Origin: Methylovorus glucosotrophus
Lineage (GTDB): Bacteria; Pseudomonadota; Gammaproteobacteria; Burkholderiales; Methylophilaceae
Direction: 5' to 3'
Assembly (NCBI RefSeq): GCF_009858335.1
Contig: NZ_VMSE01000001.1
Span: 2,108,001-2,172,000, forward strand
Length of the DNA stretch: 64,000 nucleotides
The notes beneath the pieces are model-generated. The model worked only from the letters and a program-made list of their open reading frames with translations. It made no database searches and was not told the DNA's origin. The position numbers were made by a program, and so were the translations under genes. Of this stretch, positions 1 to 9,031 are shown piece by piece (the stretch's first letter is position 1; each line of letters begins with the position of its first letter).

Positions 1-1931
1 CTGTGGATGGTTTGGGCAGTGCTGCACAAGTATATTTTCCAGAGACAACTACTGGCTCAACATGGGCTACTTTGGTGAATGGCGGGTACTCATACACAGA
101 CCCCAATGATGAGTTCGTCAGACATTTTCTTGTGTTCAAGGAACCGATCAACGGCACATGCGGCACTGACAGTGTCAACTCAGCTACAGCGCAAATGAAA
201 GATGGCCAGATTCAGGTATTGGACAGCAATGGCAACACCATTCCTCGTAACGGTGCCAATGCATCCGTCACCGGCGGTCAGTCCAAAACCGGCTATGCCG
301 ATGGCACACCCACATCCGTTATTTCCAATACCGACATCAATCAATTGGTGAAAGGCGGCGCCATCCAGTTCAACTGGAACCTCGACAAACACAAATTCAT
401 GGTAGGCACCTCTCTGGACCATGCCAATAGCACCTATGCCAATAGCCAAATGCTGGGGCTGCTGGATGCCAATCGCAAGGCTTATCTGGACCCTGACAAT
501 ATCGGATCCGAATTTACCGCGGCGCGCTATCCCATCAATAACAATGACTTCACAGGCTTGAGCGATACCAAAAGCGTGTATTTCTCGGAAACCTTTTCTC
601 CGCAGAAAAACCTGCATTTCTCGTTCGCCGCCCGTTACAACTACACCAAGGTGACCACCGTGATGTCCACCCGCCGCGGCACCAGCTCCATCAGCCTGAT
701 GGACTATCAGGCCAACTACATGGATTACCTGCTCTGTACAGGCCTGGGACTGGATTCCTGCGATAGCTACCTGTTAACCAACCCACTGGAAGACACTCGT
801 GTTCTCGGCTATGACGCCTTTACCAATGGCGCTGAGCGCGAGAGCTTTAGATATCACAAGCTCAACCCATCTACCGGCGTCACCTGGTCCCCTAACGATA
901 ACCTCAACCTGTATGCCAACTGGAGCCAGGGTACCCGTACCCCATCGGCCATTGAGCTGGGCTGCGCATTTGATAGTACGCTGGTAGATGTCGACTGGCG
1001 CGGCCTGGGTATTCCTGGCGGCCCACGTCCACGCAGCCTTGTAAACGGTACATCCTGCACACTGCCTACCACGCTATCAGGCGACCCTTACCTGCCCCAG
1101 GTGGTATCTCGCACATTTGAAGTAGGTGCCAGAGGCTCCATCCCAGGCCAGCTCAATCTCAAATGGAATGCCAGCGTTTACCGCAGCAATTTGTTTGATG
1201 ACATTTATTTTGTCGGTTATACCGCCACACAAAGTTTCTTTGACACCATAGGCCGCACCCGGCGTCAGGGCCTGGAGCTTGGGTTGAGCGGCAGTTATGG
1301 CAAGGCTGACTTCAAGATTAACTATTCACTGACCGATGCTACCTTCCAGAGCCAGTTCCAGATGGCGAATCAGGACAACAGCTCGGTCAACCACATCGTT
1401 GGTTTGCCCAACTACGACATGCAGACGGTCAACCCCGGCAACCGCATGCCTGGCATACCGCTGCATAACCTCAATGCCAACTTTGGCTACCAGCTCACCA
1501 GTGACTGGCGGGTAAACCTGACCTTTATTGCTCATGGCGAATCCTTCGCGCGCGGCAATGAAAACAACGAACACACACCAACCACCATTACCTACACACG
1601 CACAGTTGATGGTCAGCAAGTCACCACGACCAAACGCTACACCCAGTCCGGCAAAACCCCGGGCTATGGCGTCTTAAATTTCAGCACCACCTACAACTTT
1701 GGCAAGGGCTGGAGCGGGACATTGCTGATCAATAACCTGCTGGATAAAGAGTACTACAGTGCATCGCGGCTTGGCATCAACCCCTTCTCGCCATCGATCA
1801 ATGGCACGGTAGGCGCCAGTGGCTGGAACTACAACTCAAACGACTGGAACTCCACCAGCTTTGTGGCACCAGGCGCACCACGGGCAGCATGGGTCAGTAT
1901 TCGCTATGACTTTGATGCGGACGGGAGATAA
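1..1931 (+). CDS. TonB-dependent outer-membrane receptor, C-terminal part (5' end outside window)
   Basis: The frame is open from the first bases, so the start lies upstream; 642 residues are visible. They consist of amphipathic beta-strands separated by long Asn/Ser/Thr-rich loops, ending in a last strand (AAWVSIRYDF) followed by a short DADGR tail, as in the 22-stranded barrel of TonB-dependent receptors. The segment near residues 430-445 (GRTRRQGLELGLSGSYG) and the NLLDKEYYSA motif near the end are typical of the family. The signal peptide, TonB box and plug are not in the window. Such receptors import scarce ligands (metal chelates, haem, vitamins, sugars) using TonB energy. The ligand cannot be read from the sequence. 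It is followed on the same strand by two exported proteins and a secretion locus, so a functional link is possible but unproven. Confidence 0.88.
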   Translation, partial: VDGLGSAAQVYFPETTTGSTWATLVNGGYSYTDPNDEFVRHFLVFKEPINGTCGTDSVNSATAQMKDGQIQVLDSNGNTIPRNGANASVTGGQSKTGYADGTPTSVISNTDINQLVKGGAIQFNWNLDKHKFMVGTSLDHANSTYANSQMLGLLDANRKAYLDPDNIGSEFTAARYPINNNDFTGLSDTKSVYFSETFSPQKNLHFSFAARYNYTKVTTVMSTRRGTSSISLMDYQANYMDYLLCTGLGLDSCDSYLLTNPLEDTRVLGYDAFTNGAERESFRYHKLNPSTGVTWSPNDNLNLYANWSQGTRTPSAIELGCAFDSTLVDVDWRGLGIPGGPRPRSLVNGTSCTLPTTLSGDPYLPQVVSRTFEVGARGSIPGQLNLKWNASVYRSNLFDDIYFVGYTATQSFFDTIGRTRRQGLELGLSGSYGKADFKINYSLTDATFQSQFQMANQDNSSVNHIVGLPNYDMQTVNPGNRMPGIPLHNLNANFGYQLTSDWRVNLTFIAHGESFARGNENNEHTPTTITYTRTVDGQQVTTTKRYTQSGKTPGYGVLNFSTTYNFGKGWSGTLLINNLLDKEYYSASRLGINPFSPSINGTVGASGWNYNSNDWNSTSFVAPGAPRAAWVSIRYDFDADGR

Positions 1932-2094
1932 CAGGGATAAGAAAAATGGCAGGCGGTGCACCATGGACTGCCTGCGCGACGAATTTGGCATCTATCAGAC
2001 CAGTTGAGCTTTGCGGGTCACTTGGGACGATAGGGTCGAATTGGTGTTACAGGCAGCCATAAGTGCCTGTTCATTATACTCAAGGAAGATAATC

Positions 2095-3066
2095 ATGAAA
2101 CAGCTTGCAATCAAAGTAGCTATTGCTGGGGCCTTTGGTTTTGTTTCGGCTCAAGCCATGGCCACAGGCCTGGTATCGATTCCCGCCACTGGTTTTACAG
2201 TCTCGGGCAATGCCACGGCTTATCGCCTTTGCAACACCACAGGCAATTTTGGTTCGGACGATACTACTCTGCCAACCTCGACTGCCAACAACGATTGCGC
2301 GGTTTTCCCTGCCAGCGCAACGACATCCCCTGTGAGTGGTTATACTTTGGCGGCCTCACGCTCGGTTGCTCTTAACCTGAACGATGCTGCACACACCAAC
2401 AATACCAATGTCCGTATTGGCACACTGCGCAACTATCTGTGGCGCAACACCACCACCAATATGTGCATTTTTGGTGCGCGTTTGTCTACCTTGACCGGGA
2501 ATGACTACGATCTGAACACCGCAGGTGTACAAAGCTTTGAGGTGAATGACGTGGCTTACGGTGGCTTTGCGGCTTACAACAGCTCCTCCGCTGTCAATGC
2601 CGGTTACTTTGTTACCAATTCCAGCGGTGACTCTGTTGCCTTCCGTATCGGCCGCACCCATACCGCCGTACAGCACCGTGCAGACCCAACAAATGATGCA
2701 TTGCCAGCCAGCGGTTATGTTGCTCAGCCACTGACAGCTTCAGCACCTGCGGCCAGCACGTCCATCAATGGTCTGACCAGCTATCCAAGCGGCACCCCAA
2801 CTGCAGCCCAGCAAGCAGCTGCACTGAGCGCCAACTGGGTAACTTTCACTACCGATGCAAATGCAATTGATGATGACGGCACTTCCACCAGCGATGGTAC
2901 GGCGTTGTACTACGTTGAGGCTTCTTGCCCCAGCAATACCTACACCACCACCCCACTGGCAGATGTCATCAAGTTCCGTCAGACCGGCCAAGAAACAGGT
3001 GACTTGATCGAGATCAAGGCATCTGGTTATGTGCCTGGTACCGGTGCTTCAGCAACAACGTACTAA
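2095..3066 (+). CDS. Exported protein of unknown function, paralogue A
   Basis: A 323-residue protein with a clear Sec signal peptide: charged N-terminus, hydrophobic core and an AMA cleavage site after residue 23. The ATG at 2095 was chosen because an AAGGAAGAT ribosome-binding site lies just upstream; a longer frame from a TTG at 2011 would bury the signal peptide. The mature protein is rich in Thr, Ser, Asn and Ala, with few Cys and no membrane segment. I do not recognise a family. It shares extended blocks with the next gene (GTLRNYLWRNTTTNMCIFG, GNDYDLNT, SINGLTSYPSGTPTAAQQ, the C-terminal VPGTG-SATTY), so the two are tandem duplicates. Lying directly upstream of type II secretion-like genes, both are good candidates for the exported substrate. 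That is inference. Confidence 0.8.
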   Translation: MKQLAIKVAIAGAFGFVSAQAMATGLVSIPATGFTVSGNATAYRLCNTTGNFGSDDTTLPTSTANNDCAVFPASATTSPVSGYTLAASRSVALNLNDAAHTNNTNVRIGTLRNYLWRNTTTNMCIFGARLSTLTGNDYDLNTAGVQSFEVNDVAYGGFAAYNSSSAVNAGYFVTNSSGDSVAFRIGRTHTAVQHRADPTNDALPASGYVAQPLTASAPAASTSINGLTSYPSGTPTAAQQAAALSANWVTFTTDANAIDDDGTSTSDGTALYYVEASCPSNTYTTTPLADVIKFRQTGQETGDLIEIKASGYVPGTGASATTY

Positions 3067-3076
3067 GCAGTAATGC

Positions 3077-3108
3077 ACGGCGGGGCCTGCCTGGCAGGCT
3101 CTTGCCGT
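3077..3108 (+). terminator. Strong hairpin after paralogue A (attenuator or mRNA stabiliser)
   Basis: Outer arms ACGGC/GCCGT enclose a perfect 7-bp stem GCCTGCC-T-GGCAGGC. No long T tract follows, so it may be a partial terminator or a 3' stabilising structure. A hairpin with the same GCCTGCCTGGCAGGC core follows paralogue B. Confidence 0.5.
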
Positions 3109-3131
3109 ACTTTCACGCAACGGAGAACATG

Positions 3132-3998
3132 ATGAAAATTCGAGCACTGAAAATAGCAATGACTAGCGTATTTGCTCTGGCTTCGGCTTACACCATGGCC
3201 GCAGGATTTGTGCCTCTTCCAACTACAGGATTTAGCGTCACGGGAGGAACCTCCGCATATAGATACTGCAGTACGTGCGATGTTTCGCCTGCATCTGCCA
3301 CCACTCCACCTATTAGTGGATATTCATTAGCTCTAGCTCGAACTTTTCAGATCAAACTGAACGATGCTACGCATACCAACAATACAGATGTCGTTATAGG
3401 CACCTTGCGCAATTATCTATGGCGCAATACCACTACCAATATGTGCATTTTTGGCGTTCGATTAACTGGATTGACAGGGAATGACTATGACCTCAATACC
3501 CCCGGAACCCAGATTTTTGAAATCAACGATATAGCTTATGGAGGATTCGCTGCGTATAACGGCACATCAGATGTCAATGTAGCCTACTACGTCACCAGTT
3601 CGAGCGGGGACTATGGCGCATTCCGTGCCGGACGCACCCATACTGCGGTGCAATATCGTTCAAGTGCTGGCTATGTTGACCTGCCACTTACGACATCCGC
3701 GCCTGCTGCGAGCACATCTATTAATGGATTGACCTCATACCCCTCCGGTACGCCCACAGCTGCGCAGCAAGCTGCTGCATTGAGCCCTAACTGGGTAACA
3801 TTTACCACCCGCCAATATGACTTAATTAGTGAAGGAACGGCACAGTATTACATAGAAGCCTCCTGCCCCAGCGCAACCTACACAACTACACAGCTGGATG
3901 ATGCCATCAAGATCCGGCAGACCCGCACAGGTGATTTGATAGAGATCAAGGTTCGAGGACTCGTTCCAGGCACCGGTTCTTCAGCTACCACTTACTAA
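3132..3998 (+). CDS. Exported protein of unknown function, paralogue B
   Basis: A 288-residue protein with a 23-residue signal peptide ending TMA, matching the length of the signal in paralogue A. Two adjacent ATGs (3129 and 3132) are possible; 3132 gives better spacing to the GGAGA ribosome-binding site and the same signal length. It is closely related to paralogue A along its whole length but is about 35 residues shorter, lacking two short loops. Codon use is noticeably more AT-rich than in paralogue A (many TTA, ATA and AGA codons), so the pair has diverged or one copy was acquired separately. No catalytic motif is recognisable. Its position immediately before gspG suggests a secreted substrate or surface component of that locus. 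Confidence 0.78.
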   Translation: MKIRALKIAMTSVFALASAYTMAAGFVPLPTTGFSVTGGTSAYRYCSTCDVSPASATTPPISGYSLALARTFQIKLNDATHTNNTDVVIGTLRNYLWRNTTTNMCIFGVRLTGLTGNDYDLNTPGTQIFEINDIAYGGFAAYNGTSDVNVAYYVTSSSGDYGAFRAGRTHTAVQYRSSAGYVDLPLTTSAPAASTSINGLTSYPSGTPTAAQQAAALSPNWVTFTTRQYDLISEGTAQYYIEASCPSATYTTTQLDDAIKIRQTRTGDLIEIKVRGLVPGTGSSATTY

Positions 3999-4009
3999 GC
4001 AATTGTTTG

Positions 4010-4034
4010 CCAGAGCCTGCCTGGCAGGCTCTGG
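4010..4034 (+). terminator. Perfect 12-bp hairpin after paralogue B
   Basis: CCAGAGCCTGCC-T-GGCAGGCTCTGG is a perfect 12-bp stem with a one-base centre, followed by AGTTTCAGTATTTT. It may partly terminate transcription, so that the exported proteins are made in larger amounts than the secretion machinery downstream. It shares its core with the hairpin at 3077-3108. Confidence 0.55.
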
Positions 4035-4073
4035 AGTTTCAGTATTTTAATTTACCCATATTCAGGAAACGTA

Positions 4074-4505
4074 ATGACCTCCAGCCTATCTTCAGCCACT
4101 CCCAAATCCCGCGGCTTCACCCTGCTCGAACTCCTCGTCGTCATGGTCATCATCGGCCTCCTGGCGGGTTATGTCGGGCCGAAATACTTTGCGCAGATTG
4201 GCAAGTCGGAAGTGAAAACGGCCAAGGCGCAGATAGATGCGCTGGGCAAGGCGCTGGATCAATACCGGCTGGATACCGGGCATTACCCGACCACAGAGCA
4301 GGGGTTGGCAGCGCTGAATAGCGCGCCGTCGGATGAGCCGAAATGGCAAGGGCCGTATCTGCAGAAAACCGTGCCGAATGACCCCTGGGGCAAGCCTTAC
4401 CAATACAAATATCCAGGCGAGCATGGGGAATTTGACCTGTGGTCGTTTGGCAAGGATGGCCAGGCTGGCGGCAATGATGAGTTTGCCGATGTGGTGAACT
4501 GGTAA
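4074..4505 (+). CDS. gspG: Major pseudopilin, GspG family
   Basis: A 143-residue type II secretion major pseudopilin. The leader ends KSRG with prepilin-peptidase cleavage before FTLLELLVVMVIIGLLAGYV, giving an N-methylated Phe+1 and the conserved Glu+5. The globular part carries family hallmarks: AQIDALGKALDQYRLDTGHYPTTEQGL, the WQGPYL motif, DPWGKPYQYKYPG and the C-terminal FDLWSFGKDGQ-GG, whose acidic residues form the calcium site in characterised GspG proteins. It polymerises into the periplasmic pseudopilus. The length is normal for the family. It opens the secretion locus after the two exported proteins; a 129-bp gap separates it from gspF. Confidence 0.95.
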   Translation: MTSSLSSATPKSRGFTLLELLVVMVIIGLLAGYVGPKYFAQIGKSEVKTAKAQIDALGKALDQYRLDTGHYPTTEQGLAALNSAPSDEPKWQGPYLQKTVPNDPWGKPYQYKYPGEHGEFDLWSFGKDGQAGGNDEFADVVNW

Positions 4506-4634
4506 CGACCAGGTGCAGGTGTGGTAAAGCGACACAGAAATGCATGTGTGCAGTTAACGCGCTGACATGGGGCGCGATTTGTGGATATGCCGTTCAAGTA
4601 TATGAAATTGAAGCGTGATGAGAGTTGAGCTGCC

Positions 4635-5822
4635 ATGAAATTTGAACTGAAAGTGGCCCGCGGGCAGCAGATTCAATCGCTGGTGCTAGATGCGGGCGAT
4701 GCGATACAAGCCCAACTGCAGGCTGAGGCGCAAGGCTATAGCGTGCTGGCGGCCAAGGCGCAGGGCAAGCTGGCGGTGGCGCGTGGGCTGGGCAAGCAGA
4801 AATTCAACCTGATGCTGTTCAGCCAGGAGTTGTTGTCGCTGCTGGATTCGGGCCTGAGCCTGGTGGAGGCGATAGAGGCACTGGCGGAAAAAGAAGCCAA
4901 TGCCGAGTCCAAAACCATCCTCACCCAGGTGATGGCGGCACTGTATGAAGGCCTGCCGCTATCGAGCGCGCTGGAGCGCTTTCCGCAGGTATTCCCCGCA
5001 CTGTATGTGGCGCTGATCCGCAGTAGCGAACGCACAGGCGACATGGTGCAGGCGCTGGGCCGCCATGTGACGTATCAGGGTCAGCTGGATGCCGTGCGCA
5101 AGAAGATTGTCACTGCCTCCATTTACCCGGTGCTGCTGATTATTGTCGGCGGGCTGGTGATGCTGTTTTTGCTGGGCTATGTGGTGCCCAAGTTCAGCAC
5201 GATTTATGAAAGCGCAGGCACTGACCTGCCATGGATGTCGCAAGTATTGCTGGCCTGGGGCCGTTTGCTGCAAGAGCACGGCCAGCAGGTGTTTCTGGGA
5301 TTTATTGCCGTGGTGAGCGTACTGGGCTATGTGCTGAGCCGCCAGACCGTGCGCGCCGCCATCATGAATCAGGTGTGGAAGATCCCCGCGCTGGGCGAAA
5401 CCATGCGCATTTATCAGCTGGCGCGTTTTTACCGCACGCTGGGCATGCTGTTGCGTGGCGGCATTCCGCTGGTCACCGCCATGCAGATGGTGTCTTCGCT
5501 GCTGCAACCGGCGCTGCGCAACAGCCTGGCCCTGGTCGAGCGCGACATCCGCGAAGGCAAGCCACTCTCCAGCGCCATGGAAGAACATGGCATGACAACG
5601 TCCATCGCCATCCGCATGCTGCGCGTGGGTGAACGCACCGGCCGCATGGGCGAGATGATGGAACGCATAGGCGTGTTTTACGACGAGGAAATCGCCCGCG
5701 CTGTGGATTGGTTCACCCGCCTGCTGGAGCCGCTCCTGATGGTGGTGATTGGTCTCGTGATCGGCGTGGTGGTGGTGCTGATGTATATGCCGATTTTTGA
5801 ACTGGCGGGGAATATTCAATGA
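4635..5822 (+). CDS. gspF: Inner-membrane platform protein, GspF/PilC family
   Basis: A 395-residue polytopic protein with two tandem GspF domains, each beginning with the FSQELLSLLDSGLSL / LARFYRTLGMLLRGGIPL type of motif, and membrane segments near residues 165-190, 215-235 and the C-terminus (LLMVVIGLVIGVVVVLMYMPIF). In type II secretion and type IV pilus systems this protein sits in the inner membrane above the GspE ATPase and passes pilin subunits into the growing fibre. Its stop overlaps the gspE start (ATGA), showing translational coupling. Confidence 0.95.
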   Translation: MKFELKVARGQQIQSLVLDAGDAIQAQLQAEAQGYSVLAAKAQGKLAVARGLGKQKFNLMLFSQELLSLLDSGLSLVEAIEALAEKEANAESKTILTQVMAALYEGLPLSSALERFPQVFPALYVALIRSSERTGDMVQALGRHVTYQGQLDAVRKKIVTASIYPVLLIIVGGLVMLFLLGYVVPKFSTIYESAGTDLPWMSQVLLAWGRLLQEHGQQVFLGFIAVVSVLGYVLSRQTVRAAIMNQVWKIPALGETMRIYQLARFYRTLGMLLRGGIPLVTAMQMVSSLLQPALRNSLALVERDIREGKPLSSAMEEHGMTTSIAIRMLRVGERTGRMGEMMERIGVFYDEEIARAVDWFTRLLEPLLMVVIGLVIGVVVVLMYMPIFELAGNIQ

Positions 5823-7585
5823 ACCAACCTCTGGACGCCATGTTATCGCCCGCGCTCGATCAGCTTGCCGCGCAAAGCACAGGCAACGACACCATGAGCC
5901 CATCTGCTCCGCTCACACTGGCCCAACTCACGCTGACTCAAGTTGAGCAGGCACGCCAGCTTGCCAGCCAAAGCCAGCGCCATGTGCTGGATGTGCTGGA
6001 AGAACTCTCGGCGCTGGATGCCGATAGCTTTGCCCAGGCACTGGGCGCCTTGCTGCATTACCCCGTATTGCCCATGGTCGAGCTGCATGCACTGACACCG
6101 GATTTTGCCCTGCTGCCGTATGCCGAAGCCAGCAAGCAGGAATGCGTTGCCTTGCGCGATGATGACGGCCAGCTGCATATGGTCTGCGCCAATCCGCTGG
6201 ACCCTTACCTGCATGGCCGCATGGAGCTGCGCCTGGCGGAGCCCGCACGCTGGGCACTGGCGCACCGCAAGGATTTTGCCGCCTACCTCGCCCGCTTTGA
6301 AGAAAGCATGCGCGCCATGGATGGCATACTGCCGGAGCATGGCGATGCCGAAAGCGGCAACAGCGGCATAGAAGATATTTCGCTACGCTCCATCTCGGAA
6401 GACACCAGCCCGGTGGTGAAGCTGGTGCGCTCGACGCTGTATGACGCGCTCAAGGCCGGTGCCAGCGATATCCACATGGAAACCGACCCGCACGGCCTCA
6501 CCATCAAATACCGCATCGACGGTGTGCTGAACATGGTGGGCAGCGTGCAGGGGATAACGCAGGCCGAGCAGGCGATTTCACGCATCAAGGTCATGTCCGA
6601 GCTGGATATTGCCGAGCGCCGCGTGCCGCAGGATGGCCGCTTCAAGGTCATGGCCATGGGGCGAGAAGTGGATTTGCGCGTCTCCATCATGCCCAGCGTG
6701 TTTGGCGAAGATGCCGTGTTGCGGATTCTGGACCGCAAGGCCGTCACCGATCAGGCCAAGGGCCTCAGCATGGAAGTGCTGGGCTTTGAAGAATCCATCA
6801 TGGCGCGCTTCCGCCTGCTGGCCGAGGAGCCCTACGGCATGCTGCTGGTCACCGGCCCCACTGGCTCGGGCAAGACCACCACGCTGTACGGCATCATCTC
6901 CGAAATCAATAACGGCCAGGACAAGATCGTCACTATTGAAGACCCGGTGGAATATCAGCTGCCTGGCGTGCTGCAGATTCCCGTCAACGAGAAAAAAGGC
7001 CTGACCTTTGCCCGCGGGCTGCGCAGCATTTTGCGGCACGACCCGGACAAGATCATGGTGGGCGAAATCCGCGACTCCGAAACTGCGCAGATTGCCGTGC
7101 AGTCTGCCCTCACCGGCCACCTGGTGCTGACCACGGTGCACGCCAACAATGTGTTTGACGTGATCGGCCGCTTTACCAATATGAACGTCGACCCCTACAG
7201 CTTTGTGTCTGCCATCAACGGCATCATGGCGCAGCGACTGGTGCGCATCATCTGCCCGCACTGCGGGGTGGATGACATGCCGGACGACGAGCTGCTGGCC
7301 AAATCCGGCGTAACTGCCGACATGCTGCCCAGCTTTCACTTCCGCAGCGGACAGGGCTGTGGCCATTGCCACGGCACCGGCTACAAGGGCCGCAAGGCGG
7401 TGGCCGAATTGCTGGTATTCAATGATTTGATCCGCGAATTGATCGTTACCCGTGAACCCGTGCGCAAGGTCAAGGAAGCCGCCCGCGCCAACGGTACCCG
7501 CACCATGCGCGAAGCTGCGCTGGATATGGTGCGGCGTGGCGAAACCACCTTACTGGAGATCAACCGTGTTACCTCGCTGGTCTAA
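5819..7585 (+). CDS. gspE: Assembly ATPase, GspE/PilB/MshE family
   Basis: A 588-residue cytoplasmic hexameric ATPase. An N-terminal regulatory domain (about residues 25-170) is followed by the ATPase core, with Walker A GPTGSGKTT near residue 346, an Asp box (IVTIEDPVEYQLPG), the Walker B region GEIRDSETAQIA near 415, a His box (GHLVLTTVHANN), and the zinc-binding tetracysteine motif CPHCG...GCGHCHGTGYKGR near 477-525. It powers pseudopilus extension. The start overlaps the end of gspF, and the end overlaps the start of the next gene. Confidence 0.95.
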   Translation: MNQPLDAMLSPALDQLAAQSTGNDTMSPSAPLTLAQLTLTQVEQARQLASQSQRHVLDVLEELSALDADSFAQALGALLHYPVLPMVELHALTPDFALLPYAEASKQECVALRDDDGQLHMVCANPLDPYLHGRMELRLAEPARWALAHRKDFAAYLARFEESMRAMDGILPEHGDAESGNSGIEDISLRSISEDTSPVVKLVRSTLYDALKAGASDIHMETDPHGLTIKYRIDGVLNMVGSVQGITQAEQAISRIKVMSELDIAERRVPQDGRFKVMAMGREVDLRVSIMPSVFGEDAVLRILDRKAVTDQAKGLSMEVLGFEESIMARFRLLAEEPYGMLLVTGPTGSGKTTTLYGIISEINNGQDKIVTIEDPVEYQLPGVLQIPVNEKKGLTFARGLRSILRHDPDKIMVGEIRDSETAQIAVQSALTGHLVLTTVHANNVFDVIGRFTNMNVDPYSFVSAINGIMAQRLVRIICPHCGVDDMPDDELLAKSGVTADMLPSFHFRSGQGCGHCHGTGYKGRKAVAELLVFNDLIRELIVTREPVRKVKEAARANGTRTMREAALDMVRRGETTLLEINRVTSLV

Positions 7586-8510
7586 CATATCTTCTGGCCT
7601 TTCCACAGGCAGCGCCTCTGGCCTGCTCTCGCGCCTGCCACTCATAGGCAAGCTGGGGCGCGACGAATTGCGCGTGCTGGTACAGCCGCACCAGCTGGTG
7701 CTGACGCGCCTGGGTGGCTGGCGCAAACAGCGCGTGATATGCGAAGACGTGATCACCATTGCCCGTCCGTCCCCTGCCATGGCCGGTGATGCCGGCATAC
7801 CCGCCCCTGCCATCTGGCAAGCCGCCCTCACCCAACTGGCCCTGGCGCTACGCGATCAGGCCTGGCAAGCCTGCGAGCCGCGTGTCGTGCTCTCCAATCA
7901 TCTGGTGCGCTATGTGCTGATTCCCTGGAACGCCAGCCTCAGCCGGCCGGAAGAAAAACACGCCTTTGTGCGCCACTGTTTTACCCAGGCTTATGGCGAG
8001 CCTGCCCGGCAATGGGATCTGCGCGTCAGCCCGGCGGGCTATGGACAGGCCGCGATCGCCAGTGGCGTCGACCCCGCCCTGCTGCAAGCCTTGCAGCACT
8101 GTTTCGCGGAAGCGGGCATGCGGCTGCAACACATACACCCATTATTAATGCAGGCCATTAACGAGACCGCTCGCCAGCGCAGCAAGCGTGCAGGCAAAGG
8201 CAAGCGCGGCAATACCAGCGCATCTGGCTTATGCCTCGCGGTGCTGGAGCAGGGGCGTATCGCCGTGCTGCTGCAACAGGACAAGCAATGGCGCAGCGTG
8301 CAGTGCCACAGCGCCCATGTTGACGCCCTGCCCGCCCTGATTCAGCGCGATGCGATATTGGCCGGGCTCGATAGCCAGCCATGGCCGGTATTAATCTACA
8401 GCGCTGAACCGGGTGCGCCGCGCGTGCATATCAGTGGCCGTGCGCTGCAGCAGTTCAGCCGTGAAATTCCTTTTGTACGCCAGCCTGGTCTGGCGGAGAC
8501 CGCATCATGA
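7566..8510 (+). CDS. PilM/GspL-like cytoplasmic assembly protein
   Basis: A 314-residue protein read from the GTG at 7566, which follows a GGAG ribosome-binding site at about 7555 and overlaps the end of gspE. A longer frame upstream would run inside gspE and is unlikely. There are no membrane segments. By position it corresponds to PilM (or the cytoplasmic half of GspL), an actin-like scaffold that recruits the ATPase, but motifs are weak: DELRVLVQPHQLVLTRLGG resembles the first strands of that fold. It overlaps the PilN-like gene by four bases. The family call rests mainly on gene order (PilM-PilN-PilO-PilP-secretin). Confidence 0.65.
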   Translation: MLPRWSNISSGLSTGSASGLLSRLPLIGKLGRDELRVLVQPHQLVLTRLGGWRKQRVICEDVITIARPSPAMAGDAGIPAPAIWQAALTQLALALRDQAWQACEPRVVLSNHLVRYVLIPWNASLSRPEEKHAFVRHCFTQAYGEPARQWDLRVSPAGYGQAAIASGVDPALLQALQHCFAEAGMRLQHIHPLLMQAINETARQRSKRAGKGKRGNTSASGLCLAVLEQGRIAVLLQQDKQWRSVQCHSAHVDALPALIQRDAILAGLDSQPWPVLIYSAEPGAPRVHISGRALQQFSREIPFVRQPGLAETAS

Positions 8511-9031
8511 AAACCCTGGTACTTGATCATGGGCGCCCTGCCCACGCGCAAACCTCGCTTGCCCGTCTGTTGTTGCTGATCGGCGGCGCGGCCGCTGTCG
8601 CCACCGGCATTGCCTGGCAACAACTCGACGAACAGCAGCGCAAGCTGGAACAGGATCTGCAGCAATGGCAGCAGCCACGCCGCAGCACCAACAGTCTCTC
8701 GCTGAGTGGCAAGGAAAACGCCGCCAAACGCGATGAGATTGCCGCGGTAAAAACCGTGATGGCCGAGTTGGCACTGCCCTGGCGGCCGCTGTTTAAAACC
8801 CTGGAAGGCCTGAATACGCCCGAGGTCAAGCTGCTGGCGATTGAGCCCAATGCCAGGCTGCGAAAAATCCGCATTACCGCCGAGGCGATGGACGTGGAAG
8901 GCATGCTGAGCTACGTGCAAAAACTGGCAGCACAACCGGTGTTGCAGGATGTGTTTTTGCTGACCCATGAACGCAGCGAAGGCAGCCCCATGCCCGTGCA
9001 TTTTGTTGTGGAGGCGGCATGGGTACAGTAA
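8507..9031 (+). CDS. PilN-like inner-membrane assembly protein
   Basis: A 174-residue bitopic protein: short cytoplasmic N-terminus, one membrane helix (residues about 18-40, LARLLLLIGGAAAVATGIAW), then a coiled-coil segment (QQLDEQQRKLEQDLQQWQQ) and a periplasmic ferredoxin-like domain. This is the layout of PilN and of the GspL periplasmic half. Its start overlaps the preceding gene and its end overlaps the next one by 13 bases. Assignment comes from topology and gene order. Confidence 0.68.
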   Translation: MKTLVLDHGRPAHAQTSLARLLLLIGGAAAVATGIAWQQLDEQQRKLEQDLQQWQQPRRSTNSLSLSGKENAAKRDEIAAVKTVMAELALPWRPLFKTLEGLNTPEVKLLAIEPNARLRKIRITAEAMDVEGMLSYVQKLAAQPVLQDVFLLTHERSEGSPMPVHFVVEAAWVQ

